Source: Hymenobacter rubidus
Lineage (GTDB): Bacteria > Bacteroidota > Bacteroidia > Cytophagales > Hymenobacteraceae
Reading direction: 5' to 3'
Length of the DNA: 64,000 nt
Assembly (NCBI RefSeq): GCF_016734815.1
Contig: NZ_JAERQF010000006.1
Span: 124,001 to 188,000, forward strand
The notes under the pieces were generated by a model, which ran no database searches, had not been told where the DNA came from, and saw only the letters and a program-made list of their open reading frames with translations. The translations under genes were made by a program, and so were the position numbers. Below are positions 51,855 through 59,551 of this stretch, piece after piece. Numbering within the stretch: position 1 is the stretch's first letter; each line of letters opens with the position of its first letter.

Positions 51855-53234
51855 TCAGGCGGCCGCGACGGGCCGGGAAAAGTGCTGGTAGAAGCGCTCC
51901 AGGGCCTGCGGGCCCAGCTGGCGCATCTTGGCTTCGTGGTAGCGGTAGAGTTCGAGCGTGGTTTTCTGCTGGGCCCGCTTGGGGGCCGTGCCCAGCGCGT
52001 GCTGGCGCAGCTCACGCCGGGCCCGGCGCAGCCCATCGGCCAAGGCCCGCTGGCCGCGGTGGGCCAGGTGGGTGGCGTACCAGGCCATCGTGCCCGCAAA
52101 GCCCTTGGCGTTCTGCGCGTCGAAGTAGCCGGCCCCTTCCACGTGCTCGGCGTAGGGCAGCGGCGGGTATTTGGCGGGGTTTCGGGCGAAGTAGGCCGCG
52201 GCCAGGCCGATACGCTCCAGCACCTGCTCGTGGTAGCGTTCCTGCTGGTGCAGGGGCCAGTCGGCCGGGAAGCCGCCGTACACGCCGAAGTAGATGGCGT
52301 TGCACGCCAGGCGTCCCTGCTGCTCGGTAAATAATTGGTTCTGCGGGGCATATAACTCGCGTTGGGCTGCCCACCAGAACTCTACTACCATGTTGCGCTG
52401 CCGCTTGGAAACGGTCGTTTTGGGCCCGTCCGGCCCCTGCGGGGCGGTTTTGGCTTCGGAAGCCGGAACCATGTCGTTCGCGCCGCCGGTGCCTTCTTTC
52501 GGCGCTTGCGCGGCCCCTGCCGGTTGGCCCGGCTGCCCCGTGTAGCCTGACGGTGTAGCCTGCTGGCTGGCTGGGGGCGTTTGGCCCCGTTGCGCAAGGT
52601 ATTTATCCACCTGGCCGGTTTCTATTTCAGTAGCCTGAATAGGTTCATGAACTCCCTTAGGCGGAAAGTTTGTACCTAATGGCGGCTGAAGCGCCGAAAA
52701 AGCCGTTTTTTGAAAATGCGGTTTTTCGGCCGTTTGGGCGGGTTTCTCACCGGCTTCCCACAGAAATTGCGGGTTTATCCACACCTGGTAGTCGCGCTGC
52801 CGGCCCCGGAACTGCACGCGGGTCACGATGCCGGCCCGCTTCATCTCGGCCAGGTGGTTGCGCACCGTGCGGCCGGCCACGCGCTTGCCCCGCACATTGG
52901 TGCGGCACAGGGCCTCGCTGTTGGTCGAGACCGGCGGCGGGGCCAGCGGCGCGTCCGTCGCGGCCTCGAGCAGCAGCGGCACGCTGCGCACCTCGGCCAC
53001 GGCCTTCAGCGCCAGCCGAATCAGGGCCCAGGCCGTTTTTTCGGCCCCGTCCGAGAGGATGCTGCCGCGCACCTGGTAGGCGTCGGTGCGGGCCGGCACC
53101 ACGGTGCCGTCCTTGAGGGTGCGGGCCCGGAGCCGGCGCGTGCGCAGGGTTTTGGGCAGGGCCGCGCTGCGCTGGTCGATGAACTCGGACAGGGCCACGC
53201 GGGCTTTGGAAGGGCAATACGGAATCGGCAACAT
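51855..53234 (-). CDS. Winged-helix phage protein, possible replication initiator or regulator
   Basis: 459 residues from the ATG at 53234 (MLPIPYCPSKARV). The N-terminal 170 residues contain a winged-helix segment (TVRNHLAEMKRAGIVTRVQFRGR). A long Pro/Gln/Gly-rich linker follows (about 195-275), and the C-terminal about 170 residues are helical (QRNMVVEFWWAAQRELY and later). This plan fits initiator or DnaD-like helper proteins of phages and plasmids, but no diagnostic motif is seen. The frame is open for another 57 codons upstream without a plausible start. Confidence 0.55.
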   Translation of the reverse strand: MLPIPYCPSKARVALSEFIDQRSAALPKTLRTRRLRARTLKDGTVVPARTDAYQVRGSILSDGAEKTAWALIRLALKAVAEVRSVPLLLEAATDAPLAPPPVSTNSEALCRTNVRGKRVAGRTVRNHLAEMKRAGIVTRVQFRGRQRDYQVWINPQFLWEAGEKPAQTAEKPHFQKTAFSALQPPLGTNFPPKGVHEPIQATEIETGQVDKYLAQRGQTPPASQQATPSGYTGQPGQPAGAAQAPKEGTGGANDMVPASEAKTAPQGPDGPKTTVSKRQRNMVVEFWWAAQRELYAPQNQLFTEQQGRLACNAIYFGVYGGFPADWPLHQQERYHEQVLERIGLAAAYFARNPAKYPPLPYAEHVEGAGYFDAQNAKGFAGTMAWYATHLAHRGQRALADGLRRARRELRQHALGTAPKRAQQKTTLELYRYHEAKMRQLGPQALERFYQHFSRPVAAA

Positions 53235-53502
53235 TCTCGGGAACGTGCTAGGGGTGAGTGGGCGATAGGGAAAGCGGTGGCGGCGCATGGGGCGAGGGGC
53301 TGTCATCCCTGCCCATGCGGCCGCCGGGTAACCGAGTCGGCTAGCCCTGTGCGCACCCGGCCGGCTGCGATGCCGGCATTGCCGTTGGGCACAAAGAATT
53401 TCCACCGGATAAGGGCAAAAACCAACGGGTCTTCGTTAGACGACGGGGCGGCTGAAAGGTGGAGTCGCCGGCGGGGCGCGGCCGCCCGGCCAGGGCGTGG
53501 GC

Positions 53503-53832
53503 TCAGGCATTATCCGCTCCTCCCTTCTGCGTGCCGAGCACGGTATCCAGGCCGCGCAGGCGGCTGGTGAGCGCATCCAGGTCCGCTTTCAGGCCGTTTT
53601 CGCGGCCCGCGTCGGCCGGCACGTCGCCGTAGAGCAGGCGGTCGAGGTCGTGCTGCGCATTGGTAATTTCCTCGCGCAGCTCTGCGCGCAGCAGCTCCAG
53701 GGCCTGGCGGCGCTGCGGGTCGGGGTTGGGCAGTAATTCCAAGGGCATGAGCTGCACCTGGCGGCCCAGGGCCAGGAAGAAGCCGTCGATGCCCTGGTTG
53801 GGGGCCGAGCAATACACTTTCAGAACGGACAT
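53503..53832 (-). CDS. Small phage early protein, helical
   Basis: 109 residues from MSVLKVYCSAPNQGIDGFF. C-terminal two thirds form a coiled-coil-like helix (RRQALELLRAELREEITNAQ). The frame is open upstream, but the DNA there codes for the helix-turn-helix gene in another frame. Unknown. Confidence 0.5.
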   Translation of the reverse strand: MSVLKVYCSAPNQGIDGFFLALGRQVQLMPLELLPNPDPQRRQALELLRAELREEITNAQHDLDRLLYGDVPADAGRENGLKADLDALTSRLRGLDTVLGTQKGGADNA

Positions 53833-53873
53833 AAGCGGAAGAAGTAGAAGGTGAATCGATGAAAAGGCGGGGG

Positions 53874-54218
53874 TTAGGAAGCCACGCGCATGGGCGGCAG
53901 CTGCTCGGGCAGCAGCTGGCTGGCGTCGAAGGCCAGGCCGCGGCCGTAGGCCAGCAGGGCCGAGCGCGGAATGCGCGGGTAGCCCGGCGAAAACTCCAGG
54001 GCGAAGAGCTTGAAGCGCTTGCCCTTCTCGTCGTACTTGCCCTCGGTGAGCCACTTGCGCACGGTGCGCACGCTCACGCCGGCCACCTCGGCCGCCTGCT
54101 CCAGGGAGTAGAAAGCATCGGGGGCGGCGATGACGGGCAGCGCGGCCTGGAGCAGCTTTTCCAGGTGCTCCGAGAGGGCGGTCAGGTCGGCTTTGGTGGC
54201 GATGTCGTGCGGGCTCAT
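53874..54218 (-). CDS. Helix-turn-helix protein, excisionase-like
   Basis: 114 residues. Residues about 36-90 form a MerR/excisionase-type DNA-binding domain (FYSLEQAAEVAGVSVRTVRKWLTEG). The N-terminal 35 residues are helical. Such proteins direct excision or act as early regulators. No integrase is nearby. Confidence 0.7.
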   Translation of the reverse strand: MSPHDIATKADLTALSEHLEKLLQAALPVIAAPDAFYSLEQAAEVAGVSVRTVRKWLTEGKYDEKGKRFKLFALEFSPGYPRIPRSALLAYGRGLAFDASQLLPEQLPPMRVAS

Positions 54219-54230
54219 GGCAGGGAAAGA

Positions 54231-54542
54231 TTAGGCAGCTTGGCGCTCGGGTAAGAGCAGTTGGAAGGTGCGGCGGTCGTCGGTGACGACGATTTCGCGG
54301 ATGCCGGCGGGCAGCTGGTCCACCAGCCACATTTCAGCCCCGGTATGGCCCTCTTCGTGGGCCGTGCGCAGGTTCAGGGGCATCGAGCCGTTGACGTACA
54401 CCGTCAGGTGGCCGGCCTGGTAGCAGTAGCCCAGGATGGGCTCCACCAGGGCGGCCCCCTGGGGCAATTCAGCGACGCGCACCCGCTTGCCGGTGCGGGC
54501 ATCAGTGAGCGAAACGGGGGGTGCGAAGGGTGCGGCGTCCAT
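54231..54542 (-). CDS. Small phage early protein, unknown
   Basis: 103 residues, with LVEPILGYCYQAGHLTVYVNGSM and AEMWLVDQLPAG. Tightly packed after the next upstream gene (1 nt). No family recognised. Confidence 0.45.
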   Translation of the reverse strand: MDAAPFAPPVSLTDARTGKRVRVAELPQGAALVEPILGYCYQAGHLTVYVNGSMPLNLRTAHEEGHTGAEMWLVDQLPAGIREIVVTDDRRTFQLLLPERQAA

Positions 54543-54543
54543 C

Positions 54544-54762
54544 TTAGTGCGTGCCTTCGATGTGGTGGCGCAACTCGTCGGGCGTGCGCAGACGGCCCAT
54601 CATCATTTCCAGCATGCCGAGTTCAATCGTGATGTTGCCGGCCGTTTCGGGATGCTTCCCGAGGTCGCTCACGAAGCTGGCCCAGGCGTCGGTGAGATTG
54701 CCGGCGTCGAGGTACTCGAGGGCGCGGCCTTTGGCCCATTGCAGGTGTTCGGAGCGGGTCAT
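54544..54762 (-). CDS. Small phage early protein, unknown
   Basis: 72 residues, helical (RALEYLDAGNLTDAWASF). Start overlaps the upstream stop as ATGA. No family recognised. Confidence 0.45.
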   Translation of the reverse strand: MTRSEHLQWAKGRALEYLDAGNLTDAWASFVSDLGKHPETAGNITIELGMLEMMMGRLRTPDELRHHIEGTH

Positions 54763-55052
54763 GCGCGCACAGGCTGGGCGTGAAGGGATGACTCTGCACT
54801 GGCATGCGGCCGGCCGGCCACGTGCAGCTCCCCGCGCAGGCGCTCGCGGCGCTGCTGCTCCCAGGCCAGCACCAGGGGCGTTTCTTCCTGAAAGTGCGGG
54901 TGGGTGGCGTTGATTTCGCGCACCCGTCGGCGCAGCTGCTTCAGGGGCGCGAGCTGCACCAGCGCCGGAGGCAGCAGCGTGGCAGTGAGGATGGCCAAAT
55001 CGCGGATGCAGGGCTTACGCGGCGGCGCGGCGGGGTCGGTGTTGAGGTGCAT
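54759..55052 (-). CDS. Small phage early protein, unknown
   Basis: 97 residues, helical and basic (QLRRRVREINATHPHF). The gene is coupled to its downstream neighbour. Function not recognised. Confidence 0.45.
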   Translation of the reverse strand: MHLNTDPAAPPRKPCIRDLAILTATLLPPALVQLAPLKQLRRRVREINATHPHFQEETPLVLAWEQQRRERLRGELHVAGRPHASAESSLHAQPVRA

Positions 55053-55087
55053 GGAACTGAGAATGGAGGTTGGTGAAAGGATAGATT

Positions 55088-55462
55088 TTATAAGTGAGCG
55101 GGGGCCGGCACCAGCCGCGCGAGGGTGCGGGCATTGGCGTAGCGCACGCAGCCAAGCAGCAGCTGGCGGGCCTCGCGCAGGCGGCGCACCTGCTGGCCGG
55201 TGAACAGGGTTTCGGGCTGGGGCTGGCCGGGGTAGTGCACGCGCAGCCAGCAGGTGGCGCTGGGCACGGGGCCGCTGAGCCAGGTGTAGTCGAGCTGGAA
55301 CCGCTCGCCCTGGGGGCCGAGCCAGTGGGCGGCCACGGTGGCGGTGGTGGGGCGCGCCTGCTCCACGGCCGTAAAGCCCTGGGCGCGCAGCCAGGCGGCC
55401 AGCGGCGCCGAGAGGTCGCGCGGGCCTTTCGGGGCCGTGTGGTAGGGGGCGGGCGCTTCCAT
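55088..55462 (-). CDS. Small phage early protein, unknown
   Basis: 124 residues, beta-like centre (GERFQLDYTWLSGPVPSATCWL) and a helical C-terminus. Starts 4 nt after the first early gene. No family recognised. Confidence 0.45.
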   Translation of the reverse strand: MEAPAPYHTAPKGPRDLSAPLAAWLRAQGFTAVEQARPTTATVAAHWLGPQGERFQLDYTWLSGPVPSATCWLRVHYPGQPQPETLFTGQQVRRLREARQLLLGCVRYANARTLARLVPAPAHL

Positions 55463-55466
55463 CGGC

Positions 55467-55736
55467 TCAGGTGGTAGCGGGCGCGAAGAGGGTGCCCAAC
55501 ACTTTGGCCGGCAGCAGGTCGAGCGGAATGACGTAGTCGGGCAGGCCGGCCTTCACTAGGTCAATCAGCCAGGGCAGGTGAACCTTGCGGGCCTGGCGCA
55601 CGGCCGTGAGCTGCGCGGCCGTGGCCTTGTGGTCGTTGCGCACCAGCGTGTCAATGGCGGTCAGGGGCAGGTCTTCGCACACCAGCGCCATGAGCTGATA
55701 ATACTTCTGCCGGTCGGTGCTAAGCGGAGGATGCAT
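55467..55736 (-). CDS. First phage early gene, unknown
   Basis: 89 residues, helical (MALVCEDLPLTAIDTLVRND; AAQLTAVRQARKVHLPWLID). The first leftward gene after the divergent regulatory region, so it is the first to be made when the early promoter is released. Its place fits an anti-repressor or host takeover factor, but the sequence gives no proof. Confidence 0.5.
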   Translation of the reverse strand: MHPPLSTDRQKYYQLMALVCEDLPLTAIDTLVRNDHKATAAQLTAVRQARKVHLPWLIDLVKAGLPDYVIPLDLLPAKVLGTLFAPATT

Positions 55737-55738
55737 CG

Positions 55739-55751
55739 CGTGTTTGACACG
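55739..55751. promoter_or_regulatory. Dyad between the early promoter and the first early gene
   Basis: CGTGT-TTG-ACACG, perfect 5-bp arms, immediately upstream of the first early gene. Confidence 0.4.
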
Positions 55752-55783
55752 ATTCGCCCGCCACCTCCTTTATTGCAGGTGCG

Positions 55784-55800
55784 TTGTCGTGCCATGACAA
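55784..55800. promoter_or_regulatory. Operator-like 17-bp dyad over the early promoter
   Basis: TTGTC-GTGCCAT-GACAA, near-perfect two-fold symmetry with one mismatched pair. It overlaps the minus-strand -7 box TATGTTTG at 55798-55805, so a bound repressor would block leftward early transcription. Confidence 0.55.
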
Positions 55801-55805
55801 ACATA
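55798..55805 (-). promoter_or_regulatory. Early leftward promoter -7 box
   Basis: TATGTTTG on the minus strand, exact fit to TAnnTTTG, about 60 nt before the first early gene. No -33 TTG at 19 nt, so an activator or weak promoter is possible. Confidence 0.45.
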
Positions 55806-55854
55806 CGCATATACAGAGTACATGTGTCGCATTTTATGCTACACTATGCCACAA

Positions 55855-55877
55855 AATATCTACAAATAATAGATATT
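55855..55877. promoter_or_regulatory. Operator-like dyad before the regulator gene
   Basis: AATATCTA-N7-TAGATATT, perfect 8-bp arms, ends 17 nt before the regulator ATG. Suggests autoregulation. Confidence 0.55.
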
Positions 55878-55894
55878 CAGCGACATAATTTTAC

Positions 55895-56395
55895 ATGCCT
55901 TCTACCAAGAATGAAAGGGCCCGTGGTCCTAAGACTGAACTCGATGAAAAATTCCTGTCTACAGCTAGACAGGTCATGAAAGCGCACGGAATTACCTCAG
56001 ATAGAGCAATAAGCCTTGCACTCGGGAGAAAGGCCGACTTCATAAATCGGGTAAGTAATGGTGCTCAGTCAGCGACTCCGGAAGCCTGGGACACACTTCT
56101 CAACAAATACCCAGAGGCGCGAAGCATCACCACCACCAACGTGATGGTGCAAGGTGGTGGCCAAGCGGTCGGTACAGTCCAGGGTGACAATTTTTACATT
56201 CCAAATACCCTCGAGGCATGCCAATTGGAGCTGGAGCAGCACAAGCGCGACCTAGCCGGCGTGCGAGCCGAGAATGAGCAGCTACGGCAGCAGGTGGCAG
56301 CGCAAGCGGCCCTGCTGGAGAGCAAGGATGCGCTCATTGCGGCCAAGGATGAAACCATCAGCCTCCTGCGCGGGGGGTATAACCGGCCGAACTGA
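55895..56395 (+). CDS. Phage-type repressor/regulator with coiled coil
   Basis: 166 residues. Helix-turn-helix-like segment about 15-65 (AHGITSDRAISLALGRKADF), a Gly/Gln-rich hinge with GGGQAVGTVQGDNFYI, and a C-terminal coiled coil (about 105-160) for multimerisation. This hinge motif is common in regulators of Bacteroidota prophages. Divergent from the early genes, it is probably the lysogeny repressor. Its stop overlaps the SLATT start (TGATG), so the two are translated together. Last residues GGYNRPN recur further downstream. Confidence 0.7.
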   Translation: MPSTKNERARGPKTELDEKFLSTARQVMKAHGITSDRAISLALGRKADFINRVSNGAQSATPEAWDTLLNKYPEARSITTTNVMVQGGGQAVGTVQGDNFYIPNTLEACQLELEQHKRDLAGVRAENEQLRQQVAAQAALLESKDALIAAKDETISLLRGGYNRPN

Positions 56396-56412
56396 TGGAA
56401 CCAACAAAAGCC
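56349..56412 (+). repeat. Left copy of a diverged direct repeat (regulator 3' end)
   Basis: The segment covering the last codons of the regulator and the first of the SLATT gene is repeated, with differences, at 57186-57247. The shared part includes GGGTATAACCG and, further on, AACT and ACCAA. Confidence 0.6.
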
Positions 56413-56898
56413 CCCGTGGAATCTGTCATACAGAAATGGTATGATAGAGTAAGTGCAACCCAATATGCACATTATTCCTCCTCGCGGTACTATTCTAGCC
56501 GAAACCTATGGCTTGGCGTTCCCGCTGTCGTTCTCTCAACCATTGTTGGTACCACAGTCTTTGCGTCTATAAAAGCCGAGCGTTTAGAAACATGGGCACA
56601 AATTGCTGTAGGCTTAGCTAGTGTACTTGCTGCTGTGCTAACCGGCCTTCAAACACTTTTAGGCTTCTCTACTTTGGCTGAAAAGCACCGACTGGCGGGA
56701 GCTAAGTATGGGGTAATTGGACGTGAACTAGAGTATTTGCTTGCCGTCCCCACCAACATCACTCCAGCCATCATTGGTAGCCTGCAAAAGCGCCTGGAGG
56801 ACCTTGCCATCGAGTCGGTTAACAATCCTAAGTCTATTTATCGCAATGCTGTAGCCGCTTTGGAATCAGCAGAGCCAGGTAAACATCCATCATTGTAG
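56395..56898 (+). CDS. SLATT-domain two-helix membrane protein
   Basis: 167 residues. Layout of SLATT proteins: N-terminal helix with WYDRVSATQYAHYSSSRYYSSRN-type motif (residues 15-37, quoted in part as WYDRVSATQYAHYSS), two membrane helices (about 38-59 and 67-89), then a helical soluble part with AEKHRLAGAKYGVIGRELEYLL. SLATT domains are predicted membrane-perturbing effectors of bacterial conflict systems. Here it has no enzymatic partner beside it and is translationally coupled to the phage regulator, so expression should follow lysogeny. Superinfection exclusion or abortive infection is a likely role. Confidence 0.75.
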   Translation: MEPTKAPVESVIQKWYDRVSATQYAHYSSSRYYSSRNLWLGVPAVVLSTIVGTTVFASIKAERLETWAQIAVGLASVLAAVLTGLQTLLGFSTLAEKHRLAGAKYGVIGRELEYLLAVPTNITPAIIGSLQKRLEDLAIESVNNPKSIYRNAVAALESAEPGKHPSL

Positions 56899-56908
56899 CG
56901 TTTTTACC

Positions 56909-57178
56909 ATGCCTACCTCCTACTCTACCTTCTGCGCCTTACCCCACATTCAGCAAGTGCCGCTGGTGTGGGCGGAGGGAACATTCATCGCCCGGCGCTG
57001 GGAGGAAGAGGACGGGGTGAGCCTCTACCACATGGATGGCGGCTTCTTCTGCGAGGTGTATCTGAATCCCGATAGCCTGGAGATTCTGCAGGTGCAGGCG
57101 TTCACTACCGATTCGGAGCGGCTGGAGGATTATGCATGCTACGTCACGCTGGACGACTTGGCTGACCCGAATCGCTGA
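56909..57178 (+). CDS. Small protein of unknown function
   Basis: 89 residues, acidic, with VWAEGTFIARRWEEEDGVSLYHMD and FCEVYLNPDSLEILQV. Starts 10 nt after the SLATT gene. Higher GC than its neighbours, which fits a separate origin. Not recognised. Confidence 0.5.
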   Translation: MPTSYSTFCALPHIQQVPLVWAEGTFIARRWEEEDGVSLYHMDGGFFCEVYLNPDSLEILQVQAFTTDSERLEDYACYVTLDDLADPNR

Positions 57179-57185
57179 GCAGCGA

Positions 57186-57247
57186 ATGAAACTGAAGCCT
57201 CTTGGGTGGGGGTATAACCGACCTAACTAAGTGACCAAAACACCCTT
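57186..57247 (+). repeat. Right copy of the diverged direct repeat
   Basis: An in-frame remnant reads KLKPLGWGYNRPN and a stop (57228-57230), matching the GGYNRPN end of the regulator at 56372-56395. So a second regulator 3' end once stood directly before the conflict operon. Confidence 0.6.
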
Positions 57248-57256
57248 TCTGCACAC

Positions 57257-58414
57257 ATGGCACAAATTTCTACCTACAAAGAGACTTCAGTACAAGCGCT
57301 TAAGAAACTCAAGAAGGAGATTAACATTTTGTTGGTCACCGTTACACCAATTGAGTCTAAAGCATTGCACAATTTGCTTAAACCATTGCCTGAGGAACGA
57401 GCTGTTCTAAAAGGCAGTAGTGAAAATTTAACCTATAACGTTGGAGTTTTCGGGAAATACAAGGTGTGCCATGTGGAGTCCAAGATGGGCAGCGTAGCTG
57501 TTGGCGGCTCGTTGATGACGATTCAGCAAGCCATTACTGACTGGAGCCCCAAAGTCATCATCATGTTGGGCATTGCTTTTGGGAAGGACAAGGAGAGCCA
57601 AAACATTGGAGATGTGTTGGTCGCAAGACACATTCAACAATATCAGCACAAGAAAATAACCAAAACAGGCAAAACAGAAGACCGAGGGGATAAGCACCAC
57701 TGCAGTCCGACACTGCTTGATAGATTTAGCGCCTACCATGATGGTTGGAGCTACTCTATAGCTGACTCTGTTTCATCGGTAGTGCGAATTGGCGACGTAT
57801 TATCCGGCGAGGTACTCATCGACAACGAAAAGTATCGTAACAAACTATTTGAACAATATTCCGAAGCCATAGGTGGAGAAATGGAAGGAGTAGGAGTGGC
57901 CAATGCAGCCCTTACGAAAGCCAAAGAGTGGATTGTTGTTAAGGGCATCTGCGATTTTGCCGATGGTGACAAAGGCAAACACAAGACCCAAAACCAACAA
58001 ATTGCCGCAGGTGCTGCTGCATCACTATGCGAATTCATTCTCAATCACAGCTACGTATTCAAATCATTAAAAATCAACGCACTGCTTGAGCCACCTAAAA
58101 AACAAGAAATCCAAGCAACTGATATTGTACAGGAAATATCACCGGATGAAGTTGTTATTCCTAAAATTCTGGGCTTAACTGACAACGATATGGAAGCAAA
58201 CCGAAAGTTGATTCGTGCATTCCTTAGTCTGACAGTAAGCAGCCGATTTCATATTGGCACCCTATTAGGCCTAGTCGACCCAGAAGAAGTTGAAAACGGC
58301 AACAGTGAAGAAGTTTCGACTCAGATACTAGTCAGAGCGAAGGAACAAAAGCTTTTCGGCCAGCTCTGGTCCGCCCTCTTCGACGAAAAGAACGACCCCA
58401 ATCCTTTCAAGTAA
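57257..58414 (+). CDS. Nucleoside phosphorylase-like (PNP/MTAN) effector with C-terminal helical domain
   Basis: 385 residues. Residues about 20-275 are a nucleoside phosphorylase/MTAN-type domain: ILLVTVTPIESKAL with Glu33, VIIMLGIAFG, GDVLVARHI, EMEGVGVANA (208-217) and KGICDFAD with Asp233, all catalytic or purine-binding positions of the superfamily. Residues about 305-385 form a small helical domain (ANRKLIRAFLSL...FGQLWSALF) resembling death-like effector-associated domains. Relatives in defence systems act as ATP nucleosidases or nucleotide depleters. First gene of the GTPase operon, so it is the probable toxic effector. Confidence 0.8.
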   Translation: MAQISTYKETSVQALKKLKKEINILLVTVTPIESKALHNLLKPLPEERAVLKGSSENLTYNVGVFGKYKVCHVESKMGSVAVGGSLMTIQQAITDWSPKVIIMLGIAFGKDKESQNIGDVLVARHIQQYQHKKITKTGKTEDRGDKHHCSPTLLDRFSAYHDGWSYSIADSVSSVVRIGDVLSGEVLIDNEKYRNKLFEQYSEAIGGEMEGVGVANAALTKAKEWIVVKGICDFADGDKGKHKTQNQQIAAGAAASLCEFILNHSYVFKSLKINALLEPPKKQEIQATDIVQEISPDEVVIPKILGLTDNDMEANRKLIRAFLSLTVSSRFHIGTLLGLVDPEEVENGNSEEVSTQILVRAKEQKLFGQLWSALFDEKNDPNPFK

Positions 58415-58433
58415 TTCTCACCCCCTTCGTCTC

Positions 58434-59537
58434 ATGACCACGACAGCAAAAGACCAACTCCCCCGCTGGATTGAAGCAGTAGCCAAAAAAGAGATTCCGT
58501 CTGCCCAGCTTGAGCTACGTCAGGGCACCATAAGCAAGCTACTGGGTAAGACTCATTTACCCTATTGGATTGGCTTAATCAAGCTTTTTTCTGGGTTCAG
58601 CGATGAAGATGGACCGGAGTTTAACGACCTGATGAAGGAATTTTTTAAAGATGATGATAACTTTCCATTAAAAAACAACTCGCAGTTGGTTCGCGTGCTG
58701 GCTGGCAGCCTACTAGCCCAGAAGATAGAGTCTCGTTCGACCCTGTCTGATACGCTGATGCTGGCGCTGCTAACTGCGAATTTTGCAACGAATAGAGCTG
58801 AATTACCAATTCTTGAACTACTGGTCCAAATTGAGGCTCTGTGGCTGCAAAAATGCTCAACAAGCAGAGACTTGCCTTCCGCAAATGGCATGAGCCAGCC
58901 GAAGACCACTTCGTCCAAGGCTACTCTTGTGGCTGGTGCCACGATAAATGAAAAGGTTCAAGAACACTTAAACAGCCTGTTCACCGATGTCAAAAGCCAG
59001 CACAAGTTTATCAGCTCAATTGTCACTTACCTCACTGACCTTGAAAAGAGAGTAGCTTCTAATTCAGAAGAAACCAACATTCTATCCTGGATTCTCAGGG
59101 AACACAGCCGAGAAGTCCCTGCATCTTTCACGGAGATAGGTGCAACAAGGCTGCCCTTCATTGGCGCGAAAGATTTGGCCGTGCTAACAGCCATCGCCCC
59201 TGGGCTCCCTGATGCACGCGGCATACTCCATAAGATGCTGCAAACTGTCGGTACTTCTGACGATACTATCACGTTGGCAGAAATAGTGCGTGCCTTCAAA
59301 GAAAAGTCGCCCTATACTGAGTGGGTCACTGAAACCACCAAGCTTTCGCTTATTTCGTCTGGCGAAAGCATCACCCCTCTACTGTACGCGCTCCACTGCT
59401 CACAGGAGCCGGGTTGGGAGCAAGCATTCCCCCTGAAAGCAAGTTTCCCGCTCGAGCACGAAACAACTTTGTTGAACTTTGCAATGCAGTTCTACAAAGA
59501 ATGCATGCTGATGTCTATCGTCCATAGAACCTCTTAA
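58434..59537 (+). CDS. GASH-like all-helical protein (GTPase-associated)
   Basis: 367 residues, helical, no catalytic motif. The N-terminal part (WIEAVAKKEIPSAQLELRQG, LPYWIGLIKLFSGFSD) and its place beside paired TRAFAC-like GTPases match the GTPase-associated system helical protein (GASH) described in NTP-dependent conflict systems. Probably an adaptor that joins effector and GTPases. Nineteen nt after the effector gene, 14 before the first GTPase. Confidence 0.65.
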   Translation: MTTTAKDQLPRWIEAVAKKEIPSAQLELRQGTISKLLGKTHLPYWIGLIKLFSGFSDEDGPEFNDLMKEFFKDDDNFPLKNNSQLVRVLAGSLLAQKIESRSTLSDTLMLALLTANFATNRAELPILELLVQIEALWLQKCSTSRDLPSANGMSQPKTTSSKATLVAGATINEKVQEHLNSLFTDVKSQHKFISSIVTYLTDLEKRVASNSEETNILSWILREHSREVPASFTEIGATRLPFIGAKDLAVLTAIAPGLPDARGILHKMLQTVGTSDDTITLAEIVRAFKEKSPYTEWVTETTKLSLISSGESITPLLYALHCSQEPGWEQAFPLKASFPLEHETTLLNFAMQFYKECMLMSIVHRTS

Positions 59538-59551
59538 ACCGTCTTTGTGTA

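Larger units (their letters stand above)
20484..56395. mobile_element. Tailed prophage (boundaries not proven)
   Basis: A continuous block of leftward genes includes portal, large and small terminase, prohead protease, capsid, tape measure, endolysin and other tail genes, so this is a tailed phage, probably siphovirus-like (no sheath gene seen). A small serine recombinase lies at the left end and a repressor-like gene at the right. The left edge is set near tRNA-Glu because the gene at 20484-21059 carries a phage-type promoter. The right edge may extend past 64 kb to include the conflict system. All recognised virion genes appear intact. Confidence 0.75.

Noticed and set aside
53503..54330. 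275-codon frame extending the small early protein
   Set aside because: The upstream part is the shadow of the excisionase-like gene; the ATG at 53832 gives a compact helical protein.
22912..55736. Mu-like transposable phage
   Set aside because: No DDE transposase, MuB-like ATPase or Mu-type head genes are found.
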